Origin: Siphonodentalium dalli
Lineage: Eukaryota > Mollusca > Scaphopoda > Gadilida > Siphonodentaliidae
DNA: 64,000 nt
Direction of reading: 5' to 3'
Assembly: GCA_032622095.1 (NCBI GenBank)
Contig: CP136061.1
Coordinates: 212,752,373 to 212,816,372, forward strand
Of this stretch, positions 53,563-63,620 are shown piece after piece. A program made the translations under genes and the position numbers. The number at the start of each line of letters is the position of its first letter. The first letter of the stretch is position 1. The notes beneath the pieces were generated by a model, which saw only the letters and a program-made list of their open reading frames with translations, was not told where the DNA came from and searched no databases.

Positions 53563-53808
53563 TTCGTCCACTTACAACTTTATATACATGTTCCCATCAC
53601 TACCAAACAAACGACGTTTATTGCAAACATATACGTGGAATATATAGTGTTCGTCCACTTACAACTTTATATACATGTACCCATCACTACAAAACAAACG
53701 ACGTTTATTGCAAACATATACGTGGAATGTATAGTTTTCGTCCACTTACAACTTTATATACATGTGCCCATAACTAAAAAAACGACGTTTATTGCATACA
53801 TATACATT
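53563..53808. repeat. 87-bp tandem repeat, three copies
   Basis: TTCGTCCACTTACAACTTTA starts at 53563, 53650 and 53737, giving an exact 87-bp period. The last copy is a little shortened. It directly follows Helitron H2. Confidence 0.9.
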
Positions 53809-54057
53809 TCTGTTACAGCTAAATTAGCTATAAGAGTTAAATAAGCCCAATATGATCACACTATTGTACAATCAATAACCTAACTGTAAATATTGGAAAA
53901 TGTCACAGCATTGAAAAAAATCATTGAATAAAAACAGATTTAGAATAAACCATTTGAATTACTTGCACGATCAGTAATGTTTGTTGACAAATCACTGTAA
54001 CAGTAACGTTTACATAACAGTGGTTCCAACACACAAAATATCGTTATTGGAGACTTA
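53809..54057. other. Gene B intron 1 with one arm of family W
   Basis: CACTGTAACAGTAACGTTTACATAAC and TATTGGAGAC-like words near 53990-54052 match family W ends. Otherwise nothing is recognised. Confidence 0.4.
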
Positions 54058-55719
54058 AGGTTGTTCCACACCGGGCGCGAGTGAGGGATTATAATGGCCG
54101 TTTTCTAACGTCCGTAGCAGTTCAAAGCGCGCGATTTTTATGTCCACACCGCAAGCGACTGAAACGATTCGTCGCGCGCGATAGTCAGGTTATTATTCTG
54201 TGTGTACGCTAATTTCAGGGGAGTCAGATGGCTGCATGGGGGATACCCCCACCTCACACACTTATGACTAATGTGTAGGGTTTCTACAAACAACGTGTAG
54301 CCCTGCTACACAACCATTATTCATTTTTTATCTTAAACATATTTTACACAATAAATGGGTCAATTTATACACATGTATACACACTGGTGTGCATAAAATC
54401 AACACCTATGCCTTACACATGTTGTGTAAATTCTTACACATATATATCGTAGACAAGAATGTAAAGTTCAGTATTCCGAACTGTGGGTATATAGTATTCA
54501 TGGCAAATGGAGATTTATATGTTAAAACGTTCATGGCGTATACAATGGTACGTAATATTTTGCTCTGTCATGTGTGAGTTTTCGTTTTAAATGAACAAAC
54601 CATGGTCGTGGCGTGGTTGCACGTGATTAGTATTAACGTATTACCACAGTCATATAAACAAGAGTAAGAGCAGTATTCTTCATGAAAGTTTTAACAAATA
54701 TATCCTCATATATCATTAATACAATACTCACAAGTCGGAATTCTGAACTTACATTCCTTGTCTACAATTTGTTTATTCTCGTCACTCAAAATTACATGGG
54801 TATTGAGACAGTAGTAAATTGTATTCCAAAACATGTGTATACTCAAACCATATCGTCGTCATGTAGCAGACTATGAAACTGAAGGCACGCAATGCGCACG
54901 ATCTACATTATTACACATGTGTGTGTAATAAAATGTACACATTATGTGTAGAACGGCACTTGGTCAATGTATTTGTATGTAAAACTACACATTGCTATGT
55001 GTATTAACCGGGTTTACACATTTGATGTGTAATCGTTTCTACACAATAGTTATAATAGTGCTCCCACCCGGTAATACGCGATTATTATTAGTTGATGAAT
55101 GCATTGTCTCATGTTTACCACAACGTCTTTTGGAATGAACTAGCCTCGTTATATTCTTTATCATTTCCCCTGATTATACCAAAATATAATTCACCTGCCA
55201 ATGGAGCAGATTATACGGTCCATGATTTTAGTTCTTTACAAGGAATAAACTGAATATAGTAATCTAAGATGGAATTTCAGTCACGAAAAATAACAAAAAT
55301 AAATGGTTTAATTATTTGGTCATAGAGAAATACAGTCATACAGACACGCATGGCATACATGCATACATACATACATACAGTCATACAGACACACATGTGC
55401 CATACAGACACAAATGCGTTGTACTTCGATTAGTAGCCTCTCGCTAAAGTCCTCCATTATCGCGGCGACAAATCAGTGTGCCGTCATCAAATAGAAAAAT
55501 AACGGTCGTATAAACACCCATTTGAGAGCCGTCCAATTATTTCGCTGGTTTGCAACAAAGCGACAATTCGACGAAGCATACAATCACTGCTATAATCGCC
55601 TCGTGGTCAGCGAATCGGTCGCTTGCGGTGTGAACATAAAAATCGCGCGCTTTGAACTGCAACGTACGTTAGAAAACGGCCGTTATAATCGCTCGCTCGC
55701 GCCCGGTGTGGAACAACCT
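54058..55719. mobile_element. Harbinger-like TIR element, 1.66 kb
   Basis: Inverted ends AGGTTGTTCCACACCGGGCG and CGCCCGGTGTGGAACAACCT extend for more than 100 bp (GCGCGCGATTTTTATG pairs with CATAAAAATCGCGCGC). TTA flanks both sides (54055-54057 and 55720-55722). The 72-codon frame at 55522 lies mostly within the right TIR and is not a gene. The interior has a nested TGTGTAA/TTACACA-rich palindromic zone (about 54250-55060, with TAGACAAGAATGTAAAGTTC inverted near 54745) and a CATA microsatellite at 55355-55380. Confidence 0.7.
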
Positions 55720-55969
55720 TTATTTATAAAATTAAAATAAGTTAATAGTCTAATTATTTGCAACGTTCTTGGTGATGGATTTACATATTTTTTATAATTT
55801 CTAACATCCACCCATTGCGAATGCCTCATTTCCCTTTAATGTTGTGTTTTCGTGTGTCCCATTATACATAAGTGTATTCGAAAGGATTGATTCTGAGGAT
55901 ATGATATAGGTTGTTGGACTGTTTGCACCGGAAGACATTACCGTGGTAGTAATGGAACAAACATAAACA
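55720..55969. other. Gene B intron 1, nothing recognised
   Basis: No exon or named repeat. Confidence 0.3.
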
Positions 55970-56150
55970 CTTTCTATACTAAATGGATTTTCCAATAACT
56001 TATAACAATATACTCTGAAATGTTGTATTATTCAGTTGGAGGGATGATAATGATACACGAGTAGACGACATCCGGATGAAATGATAATAATAGTACAGAA
56101 GAATTCATATCAATTGGTTGGAAACTTTCAGATAAAAAATAAGTTCATAA
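55970..56150. mobile_element. Family N MITE, copy 5 (truncated)
   Basis: ACTTTCTATACTAAATGGAT, TTCAGTTGGAGGGATG and TCAATTGGTTGGAAACTTTC match the left part of copies 1 and 6. The right terminus is absent. Confidence 0.6.
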
Positions 56151-57069
56151 AATGTATAAAGAACGGGTAAATGGGGATCCGGTCCTCTCACGCGCGAGTA
56201 TCTATTACATTGTATTGTAAGAAATCTTTTAAGAAAAATAACAATTAAATATATTGTAACAGTACACGGCACCACCACAGGCTTGCTATACAATTAACCG
56301 ATTATGCTATCAAAGAAAACACTTTCAATATTGATCCAGAAATGTATCTCTTTGTGTTTTCCATCTACATACACTAATATACCCGCATTCATACGTGCTA
56401 CATTACGGTATACGTATATTGGTCTCGTTGTGGGGCGAATTTTTAAGACACGCCGATTATTTCGAAAACATGACTTTTAACGGAATAACGGGAATATTTA
56501 GAGTTGTCTTAAAGTGATGTGAAACAAATGATGTGCTCAAATAGTAACTGAGAATAATCTTGATCAGAGCAGTTATTTTTTTCGAATATTAATCCAAATT
56601 GAAAACACACTTGTATATATATATATGTATTATCGGCACGCGCGCAGTGACGTAGAGCTTAGCACAATGATATATATTAAACTAAATTATAACTAAAAAT
56701 GTTTTTGTAGTGTACATGATCAGTTATATGTTCAGTTGAGGGTCAGTGAGTATGCCTAGTTGAGGGTATGTGAGTGCCCAGTTGAGTGGCAGTGAGAAAT
56801 TCATGAAACATTGTAACAAAGCCTTACATGTTTATGTGGCAGTAGTGTGCATACCAGCCTGTAATTTTAATATCGGGGTAGAATAAGAATGTTTTTTGTC
56901 TGAAAGTAGATACCCGACGGGGGGGGGGGGGGGGCTATAATAGCATGTAATAGTTTTACGCCAAGTTACGACTATTATATCGATACCCCGCAAATCACGT
57001 TAATTCCAAGAAAACTGAAATGGCATTGATAGTAGTTACGCAGTAGTCACAAACGTGTTTTCCATCAGA
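56151..57069. other. Gene B intron 1, low-complexity only
   Basis: A run of about 16 G lies at 56920-56935. A short repeat of CAGTTGAGGG(T) words is at 56735-56785. No exon. Confidence 0.4.
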
Positions 57070-57365
57070 TTTGTGTACTTTTCAAGTATTGACTGTGCTT
57101 GGGCGATTGAACAGATATGTCATGTATGAGTACTCCACTTATAAACTCTTACGTCGAAGCAAGAGAAGCAGATATATTCAAGAGGACTGCGATAATTCGC
57201 CGACAAAACTTGGATTGTCGCCACAAGATTTCTGGAGATGTTAAATAGATAGTCAATAAAAATTATATTTTGACGCAGTTTCGACAACTTTGTGAGGTAC
57301 GGGTGTGGAGGCAGGGACGTGAAGACAATGGGTTGGAAGGGAGTCTTACGTCCAGGCAACACATT
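57070..57365. repeat. Segment duplicated at 58300-58560
   Basis: ATATTCAAGAGGACTGCGAT, AACTTGGATTGTCGCCACAAG and GACGTGAAGACAATGGGTTGG occur in the same order in both places, roughly 80-85% identical by eye. A G-run (18-19 G) follows at 57388-57406. Confidence 0.75.
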
Positions 57366-57369
57366 TGGG

Positions 57370-57785
57370 GAAATGAGTTTTCTCAGTGGGGGGGGGGGGG
57401 GGGGGTGTGCAAAAATTCCTCCATGATATAAGGTCCGGACCCCGGGTGAGTGTGTTGGTTCTAAGCGCCGATCGCAGACTTTTCAAATTCCAAGTTTTTT
57501 TCCAAATCCATGTTTAAAGATATATTATGACTACTAAAATCATGCTTATAACTGGACAAAAATAGAGCATTAATAAAGAGAAGGGGGGTCCTAGTTTCAA
57601 TACTTACCCAATAGTTGTTCTTACAATGTATAACACGATATCATGGGGTGGGTCCCGCTTTTTAATAGGAAAAAATGCAGTGAAAAAAAAATAGATTCCA
57701 TCAGTACTCACAGGTTTCCAATGTTGATTTTGACCCTCAATTATCCTTACGATGCCAATATCAGCTCATTTATTTTTTCTGTGCT
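57370..57785. other. Gene B intron 1, nothing recognised
   Basis: Contains the poly-G run noted above. No exon. Confidence 0.3.
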
Positions 57786-57789
57786 TTAA

Positions 57790-58222
57790 ACGGACATGGC
57801 TCATTCGAACCTCCAAATTTTTTTTTTCTACCTAATTTGGAGCGACGGATACGATAGGTCGACAAATGAACGAACTATTGATATATCGGCTTCATATGCT
57901 CTGAAAAACACTAGCCATTTTTCAGCAGTTTTCAACTTTTCGCCAGAAATCAGATAAACGCTCTTTATTGCTACCATTTCAGGAATAGACTACGACGGAA
58001 CGCTCTTTTCTGTTCCACGTCGTGCAAATGGCTGTTTTGTGTTTGGTACCCAAACACCGTATTCATAATTATATTTTTCATTACTTCAATGCGGCTTTTT
58101 GGGTTAGATAATGCCCATAGAAAGGTAGTTCATATATTTATCGCCCTATTTCGATACTCAGAAAAATTCAAAAGCGAATAATATTATGTGCATTTTGGAG
58201 CGCAAACCACCATGTAGCTTTC
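57790..58222. mobile_element. TTAA MITE (family B, copy 2)
   Basis: TTAA at 57786-57789, then ACGGACATGGCTCATTCGAA; the right end GGAGCGCAAACCACCATGTA runs into GCTTTCAA, a mutated TTAA. It lies between the two copies of the 57070/58300 duplication. Confidence 0.75.
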
Positions 58223-58299
58223 AATGGTATGCATAATGAAAGATTTGGTTAATATTAAAGTATCGACTGATTGAACGTAGACGTATACGTAGACGATTG

Positions 58300-58560
58300 A
58301 ACAGATGTATCGGGTTACATGCATGGGTATGCGTACGCCACTTATAAATTAAACTCTTCTGTCGAAGACAGAGAAGTAGGTATATTCAAGAGGACTGCTA
58401 TAATTCGCCAACAAAACTTGGATTGTCGCCACAAGATTTCTTTAGATGATAAATACATAGTCAATACAGATATATTTTGCCGCGATTTCGACAATGTTGG
58501 GAGGTATATATGTGCGGAGGCAGGGACGTGAAGACAATGGGTTGGAAGGACGTCTTGCTC
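58300..58560. repeat. Second copy of the 57070-57365 segment
   Basis: Direct orientation, 1.2 kb from the first copy. The open frames crossing it have no recognised domain. Confidence 0.75.
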
Positions 58561-59648
58561 CAGCTTTGGTAATAACAATTGACTGCAGTTGGAAATTCCA
58601 TGTCTATAACACAATATCAATTATAACTTTCAGACCGAAAATCGGCAGACATTGTTGTGATAGTTTGATTTTCCTACCAGCAGTTAGTACAAGAATTATG
58701 TTATTTTTAGACCAAAATTCTAATATTTTTTCGATTTTCGGTCAATTTTTGTATTTAAATTATCCATCAGTTGGAAATCTTTCAGCCATAGCGGGTGTCA
58801 GGTTGAAAAATTATGTAAGATACCAATTGGAAAATTCCAAACCGAAGGGGATACAAATGTAATTTCTCGGACGGAAGGCCCTACATATAATAGTAAGGTT
58901 CAGCCAAAACGTACATGTAACTTGTGTTACTATTTTGTATTGTTATGAAGATGTACATGTTGGGTACAGTCACATGATTTTACGGCACCAAACCTACGCG
59001 TTTATATAAATATCGGCCAAGATCTAGCGAAATAGTCAGGCGGAGAGAACAAGCTGCCACAATAAGACCAGTGATACGCTTGATCCCTTTACCAAACGGC
59101 CTGCACAGCGTTGGTAGCTCATTCTGTTGTCAGATTATTGCTCTTTGGTGCAAGTTCCGTATGCTACTCATTGCGTGGCTTGCCACAAAACTTCTTAACG
59201 ATTTGACCATTTATGTGTAGGCGAAATGGTCACGTGAACCATGTGACTTCCGTTGACAATGGCAACACACGCTACAAAGTACAGTACGTGTTGCTGAACC
59301 CGACTATACTATCGGTCAACTGACATGTTGGTCCGGTCGGGCAGTCTAGCCAGTGCCCCGCGCCTGGACCGGAAATTTAAATTACTGCACATTGGAGTGT
59401 GTTCCGAATATTATAATTTGTGGAATCGCCATGCAGTTCACACTACACATTTGGGAAAATGACAGTTTTATCAGTGATTGCATCACAGCATCACGAATTC
59501 AAGACGCTTTCTATTCAAATGCTCATATATATGCACGCGACTCTTTGTGTCCAAATCTGGATATCATAACTAGGATAAATGGGTAAATCCTGCATGCGCT
59601 GCGATAATGTATATACTATATATGATTGTGCATGTTACTTGTATTTAA
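58561..59648. other. Gene B intron 1, nothing firm
   Basis: TTTCCAA-type words occur at 58588-58600 and 58820-58850 as in the repeat at 21236. No exon is seen, although a 77-codon open frame runs from 59353 to 59586. Confidence 0.3.
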
Positions 59649-59860
59649 AGCCATGTGGCTGTTTGCGCTCCAAATTGCACCTAATGCTAAATTAGCCTTT
59701 GAATGTTTCCCGGTATCGAACTACATGTATGTGTGGGTAATAACACGTTTATCCAATCATTATACTATACTATTAGTATATTCTTGAGGAAATTCATAAT
59801 TTGGTAGCTTTTATTTCTAAATTATAAATTACAACCAAGGCCATCGGTGCCTTTAATCAT
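59649..59860. mobile_element. Fragments of TTAA MITEs
   Basis: TTTAAAGCCATGTGGCTG...GCGCTCCAAATTGCACC is a family B end. Further on, GTATATTCTTGAGGAAATTC ... AAGGCCATCGGTGCCTTTAA matches 23610-23705. Confidence 0.55.
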
Positions 59861-60117
59861 ATTGATAGATAGTTTATTGGATAATATGTGTGGCAGAATA
59901 CATAAATCGGTCGTCTTCCTGGCAACGCCCAGGCATTTATTAGCATTATATACGGCACTCCCAGATTATCTAAGTATACCACGAATGTACAGCAGTCTCT
60001 CATATTTTAGTATAGACTATCTATAGGTATACAGAATGCAAATGAGGGATCATATGTGATATAAGACTTGGTTGGAATTTCGTTGTCTTGTGTAAAACAT
60101 TGTGGTGGGTGAATTAA

Positions 60118-60633
60118 AGATACGGACGGCGTTGGCGGTGGGTATGCTGTTAAAATATTCACCTCCGTAAAAAACCGACATAAACATAAAAAATAGTAAA
60201 ATATAGACAGAACTTGTTATTATACCAATCAGAAATATGGCATAAACAGTATGTTATTGTAAAATGTTTTTCCTTTGTTATGTAAACAAAAGCAAAAAAA
60301 CGTTACAGAACCTGACTTTTGTTTAGATCCGGATATGGTACACATAAAGAGCGGTATTTGTTACTGTTTTCCTGATATAGAAATAATAAAGAGCGTTTAT
60401 ATCATTTGTGTGCGATTACCAATGGAATTGCGCTGTGTTAAACAGCAGCAAAACTTCTGTAACACGAGCAGGTTCTTGTTTACGTACACCATCGTACGTC
60501 TTGATGACAATATGCTATTTACGCGCTGATTATGTTTGGCATATGAGCAAAACTATATATATTTTAATATTCCTTCTGTTGATGGCGATTTGAACAAATA
60601 TGAATATTTCTGCAACGAACGCCGCCCGTGCCT
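60118..60633. mobile_element. TTAA MITE (family A', complete copy)
   Basis: 516 bp with ends AGATACGGACGGCG and AACGCCGCCCGTGCCT and TTAA on both sides (60114-60117, 60634-60637). The closest relatives are 25941, 41149 and 41918. Confidence 0.85.
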
Positions 60634-60637
60634 TTAA

Positions 60638-61060
60638 GAGCTATGTTTGTTCATTTGTTTACCATCAATGTGTTTGTTATTTATTATGTGTTATATATAG
60701 TTAGTATACAACTAATTAATATTTTCACCAACGTTGACAATATGTGTTTTCACATTATATACACTTAAGCAATAAGTGACTAACATGTTTTCGTCTGAAA
60801 TGACCATCATATGGAAATTTTCCAAACTTACGTGTTCCAGGTTGGAAATATACAACAGTTGCAAAGCTTAATTAGGCACAAGTTGAAATATTCCAAACCC
60901 AAAGTGTGCGTAAATGATTTGGTCTATAGCATGTTCAAGTGGGTGCAAAGATAGACATTGCAAGGCGCCCCCTCCCCTCCGACAACGGAGATCATCTATA
61001 GCCAAGTCAACTTAAAAAATTAAATCATGAATAGATATCTTGTAAAATCACCACAAGCCT
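60638..61060. other. Gene B intron 1, nothing firm
   Basis: Words GGAAATTTTCCAAACTTACG and GTTGGAAATATACAACAG near 60820-60860 belong to the TTTCCAA-type repeat. No exon. Confidence 0.35.
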
Positions 61061-61064
61061 TTAA

Positions 61065-61500
61065 AGCCACATGGCGGTGTGTGCTCCAATTTGCACCAAA
61101 TAATATTCCCTTTGAATTGTTCCCGGTGTCGAAATTGGTATATCTGTCTATGAGCAATATGTATCCCAGTAATACGCATTGAAGACATATCAATACGACT
61201 TTTAACACAATGTTTAGGCCCCCCCCCCCCAAACCCAGCCATTTTCACGACGTGGAACAGAAAAACGCGTTCCGTGTTCCGCGTTCATGATGTGGTAGAA
61301 ATATCGGGCGTTTATTTCACTTATGTGCGAACAATTAAAAACCGCTGCAAAATGGCTGTGACCATGCATGGAAAGTATTTTTCAGAGCATATATGAAGCC
61401 GGTATATATATATTTCGTGTATTTGTCAACCTATAATATCTTACACCTCCTTCCAAATTTCGTATACATAATCTGGAAGCTCGAATGAGCGCATGCCCGT
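61065..61500. mobile_element. TTAA MITE (family B, copy 3, inverted)
   Basis: 436 bp with ends AGCCACATGGCGGTGTGTGC and GAGCGCATGCCCGT, flanked by TTAA at 61061-61064 and 61501-61504. It contains a short poly-C run at 61219-61228. Confidence 0.8.
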
Positions 61501-61504
61501 TTAA

Positions 61505-61785
61505 CTTTATATATCGACCTCATTATCGACACCGCATTATGTGGGCGAACAACATTATCACAATCCGGTAAACATTGAACGCTGTCCAAATTTCAATCAT
61601 AAATCATACAAGTCATAAACCGACAATCTCCAAGTAGGGAACATTAACTCAACGTGAATGTATATACACAAACGGTATTCGAATATCACCTGATGTGTTT
61701 AAGGTTTTTGAAGGCGTGGGACATATCTTAAATACCTCGTCATAAAACTATGACACTCCCCTCTCTCGACAAATTTGCGGTTTAC
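61505..61785. other. Gene B intron 1, nothing recognised
   Basis: No exon or repeat is recognised. Confidence 0.3.
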
Positions 61786-62032
61786 ACCTTTTATACTATA
61801 AATGCATTCTCCCATTCAGTTATAACGGTATAATGGGAATTGTCTATTATTCATTTGAACAGATGTTCAGGATAAATTAGCAGACAACAGTCAGATGAAA
61901 CGTTCTACATGTTAATTGGTGGGAAATGTTCAGAAATGTTCAGATAATAAGTTCCATGGTCATTTGTTGAACTTATTATCTGAACATTCCATATGGGAAC
62001 TACTCGTCAATGAATATTTAGTATAGAAAGGG
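61786..62032. mobile_element. TTAA MITE (family N, copy 6)
   Basis: CTTTTATACTATAAATGC at the left and ATTTAGTATAGAAAGGG before TTAA (62033-62036) at the right. The interior has AACTTATTATCTGAACATT and AACTACTCGTCAATGAAT. Confidence 0.75.
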
Positions 62033-62134
62033 TTAACACGTATCATACAAATAAAACTTTATGGAGTCGAAGTTTTCAGATTTTATAGCATAATTTATTC
62101 TATATAGTTTCTTTTTGTTATTGAAATATATAGG

Positions 62135-62205
62135 ATTTTTTAACTATTTTGAAATATTTTGAAATATTTTTGAAATATTTTTGAAATATTTTGAAATATT
62201 TCAGA
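62135..62205. repeat. TTTTGAAATA minisatellite
   Basis: Six tandem, slightly variable units of TTTTGAAATAT. It falls between two GCATAATTTATTCTATATAG words (62089 and 62211), which form a direct repeat. Confidence 0.8.
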
Positions 62206-63068
62206 TTTTTTGCATAATTTATTCTATATAGGCGCCTTTTTGTTACTGATGCAATTTCGGAGGAAGTGTAAGTGCATTGTGATGCTCCTATATAACGGTA
62301 TATCCGTTTTATGTCAATTCTCGAACCATTCGTGTGTTCAATGTTATAAGTTCCTTGTCAGAAGGGGTCAGAACATCAAAAAGTTCCCAGGTTACAGAGT
62401 TACAAAAGTGTCCAAATGTGACTTGATGTATTTGATACTGAGTTAATAGATATTTATCTAGCGTCGGTTTGGAATTTTTTGCTTTATAATGCTCGGTGTT
62501 TGAATTTATTAAAAGTAGGACAAGTTTGAAATTCCAGAAAATAAATCTCCAAAATAAATTGAAGTATCAATTAATAATTTACCTGGCCCACCACCCGCCA
62601 GTTGAATGCAATGACTGTTTAATTATATGTCAGCGTTTGTTCCCAGATAACTGCAACATTTTTAACTTTTACTTTCGAGATCTGCATGGATATCACCTCA
62701 GAAATGATCTCTGGATCGACCCCCAACCCATCTCCCCTCCCTCGGTGACAGTTTTAAATATTCACAGCTACACTCAGTCTACAATTTGCCGTTTTTGTGA
62801 GTTTTAATCTGACGGCCGTCCGCGAGATCTAAAATCATAAAAAGGACAACTGGAGGCTGTGTATTAGCCAACTTATCCATTATTTTAACTTGGTGTTTGT
62901 GCATATTTGTGAAGAATGAAAGGATGAAAGAGGGCAATACAAGGTTGGACTTATATAGCTCGATATATGGATTGTATAATAGTGGTGGGCAAAATTCGAG
63001 AAAGATGGAGTAGATCTAGAGAATAAAAAATAGTGAGTGCATGACATGAGTCACTATATCACGTTACG
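62206..63068. other. Gene B intron 1, nothing recognised
   Basis: Open frames of 78 and 103 codons on the + strand show no recognised domain or splice logic. No repeat was placed. Confidence 0.3.
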
Positions 63069-63521
63069 TGCATAATTATGGTGCCGGACATTTGCAGAAT
63101 GAGGTCCCCAGATGGTGAATTTAGCGGGATAGCACAAATAAATTCGCCCTCTGGGGACCTCATTCTTCTAGGGCCTCATCTCCTCTGACGAATTATCTTT
63201 ATCATTAAATTAACAATTGTTTTTAGGTTTCTTTAGAAACTTCCTTGGAGAGTTTCTTTTTCTCTTTTAGTATAGTTTCTCTATATATCCTCAAATTCGC
63301 AGACGACACAATGCATAATTAAGGTGCCCAATGGGTGAACATCACCATTTCACCGCCTGGGAATTTAAATATGAGTCTGGGTTTCCCATAGCATATGAGA
63401 CGTTGAGGCCATGCAGAATGGGGTCCCAAAATGATGAAGTTAGTGATGCTGTGCGTGTTCACTAAATTCACCCTCTGTGGCCCTCATTCTGCAAATACCC
63501 GGCACCATATTTTGATGCATG
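63069..63521. mobile_element. Hairpin-ended element (family D, copy 4)
   Basis: Terminal words ATTATGGTGCCGGACATTTG and CAAATACCCGGCACCATATT are inverse. The outer 15 bp differ from copies 1-3 (TGCCGG instead of TGTGTCTG), so this is a subfamily. GAGGTCCCCAGATGGTGAAT-type palindromes lie at both ends. It ends about 30 bp from the donor of gene B exon 1. Confidence 0.7.
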
Positions 63522-63554
63522 TATATGTACATGCGAATAAATAACATAGATTAC

Positions 63555-63602
63555 CAGTTCAGTTCGAAGGACATCCAAAGAACTTTGAATCTTCTCAGAC
63601 AT
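63555..63602 (-). CDS. Gene B exon 1: leucine repeat adaptor family protein
   Basis: Read on the - strand it gives MSEKIQSSLDVLRTEL and ends CTG|GTAATC, phase 0, the same layout as gene A exon 1 (LEKLKNEL). An in-frame ATG six codons earlier (63620-63618, adding MDTDRN) is the first after an upstream TGA and may be the true start. Contexts are TTTATGG for the upstream ATG and AATATGT for this one, with A at -3 here. Intron 1 is 12.6 kb. The family pattern and the matching paralogue exon support it; a search with only 16 residues would not. Confidence 0.75.
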
Positions 63603-63620
63603 ATTTCGGTCTGTGTCCAT

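Larger units (their letters stand above)
37148..63620 (-). other. Gene B, full span: complement(37148-37371, 50687-50966, 63555-63602)
   Basis: The exons join to a 183-residue protein (189 if the ATG at 63620 is used) of the LURAP1/FAM89 family. A leucine-repeat helix covers residues about 9-40, a basic linker with RTRS and KRHQSD follows, then an acidic, serine-rich part and the C-terminal LWK motif. Introns of 12.6 and 13.3 kb carry most of the mobile elements of this half of the window. Exon number, intron phases (0 then 1) and split codons agree with gene A, so the two genes arose by duplication after this structure was fixed. They converge with 8.3 kb between their stop codons. Function is inferred from the family only (actomyosin adaptor). 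Confidence 0.75.

Noticed and set aside
55522-55740. 72-codon frame as a transposase
   Set aside because: It lies almost entirely within the right terminal inverted repeat of the Harbinger-like element.
58494-58862. 122-residue plus-strand frame
   Set aside because: It begins in a duplicated non-coding segment (57070/58300) and continues through a TTTCCAA-type repeat; no domain is seen.
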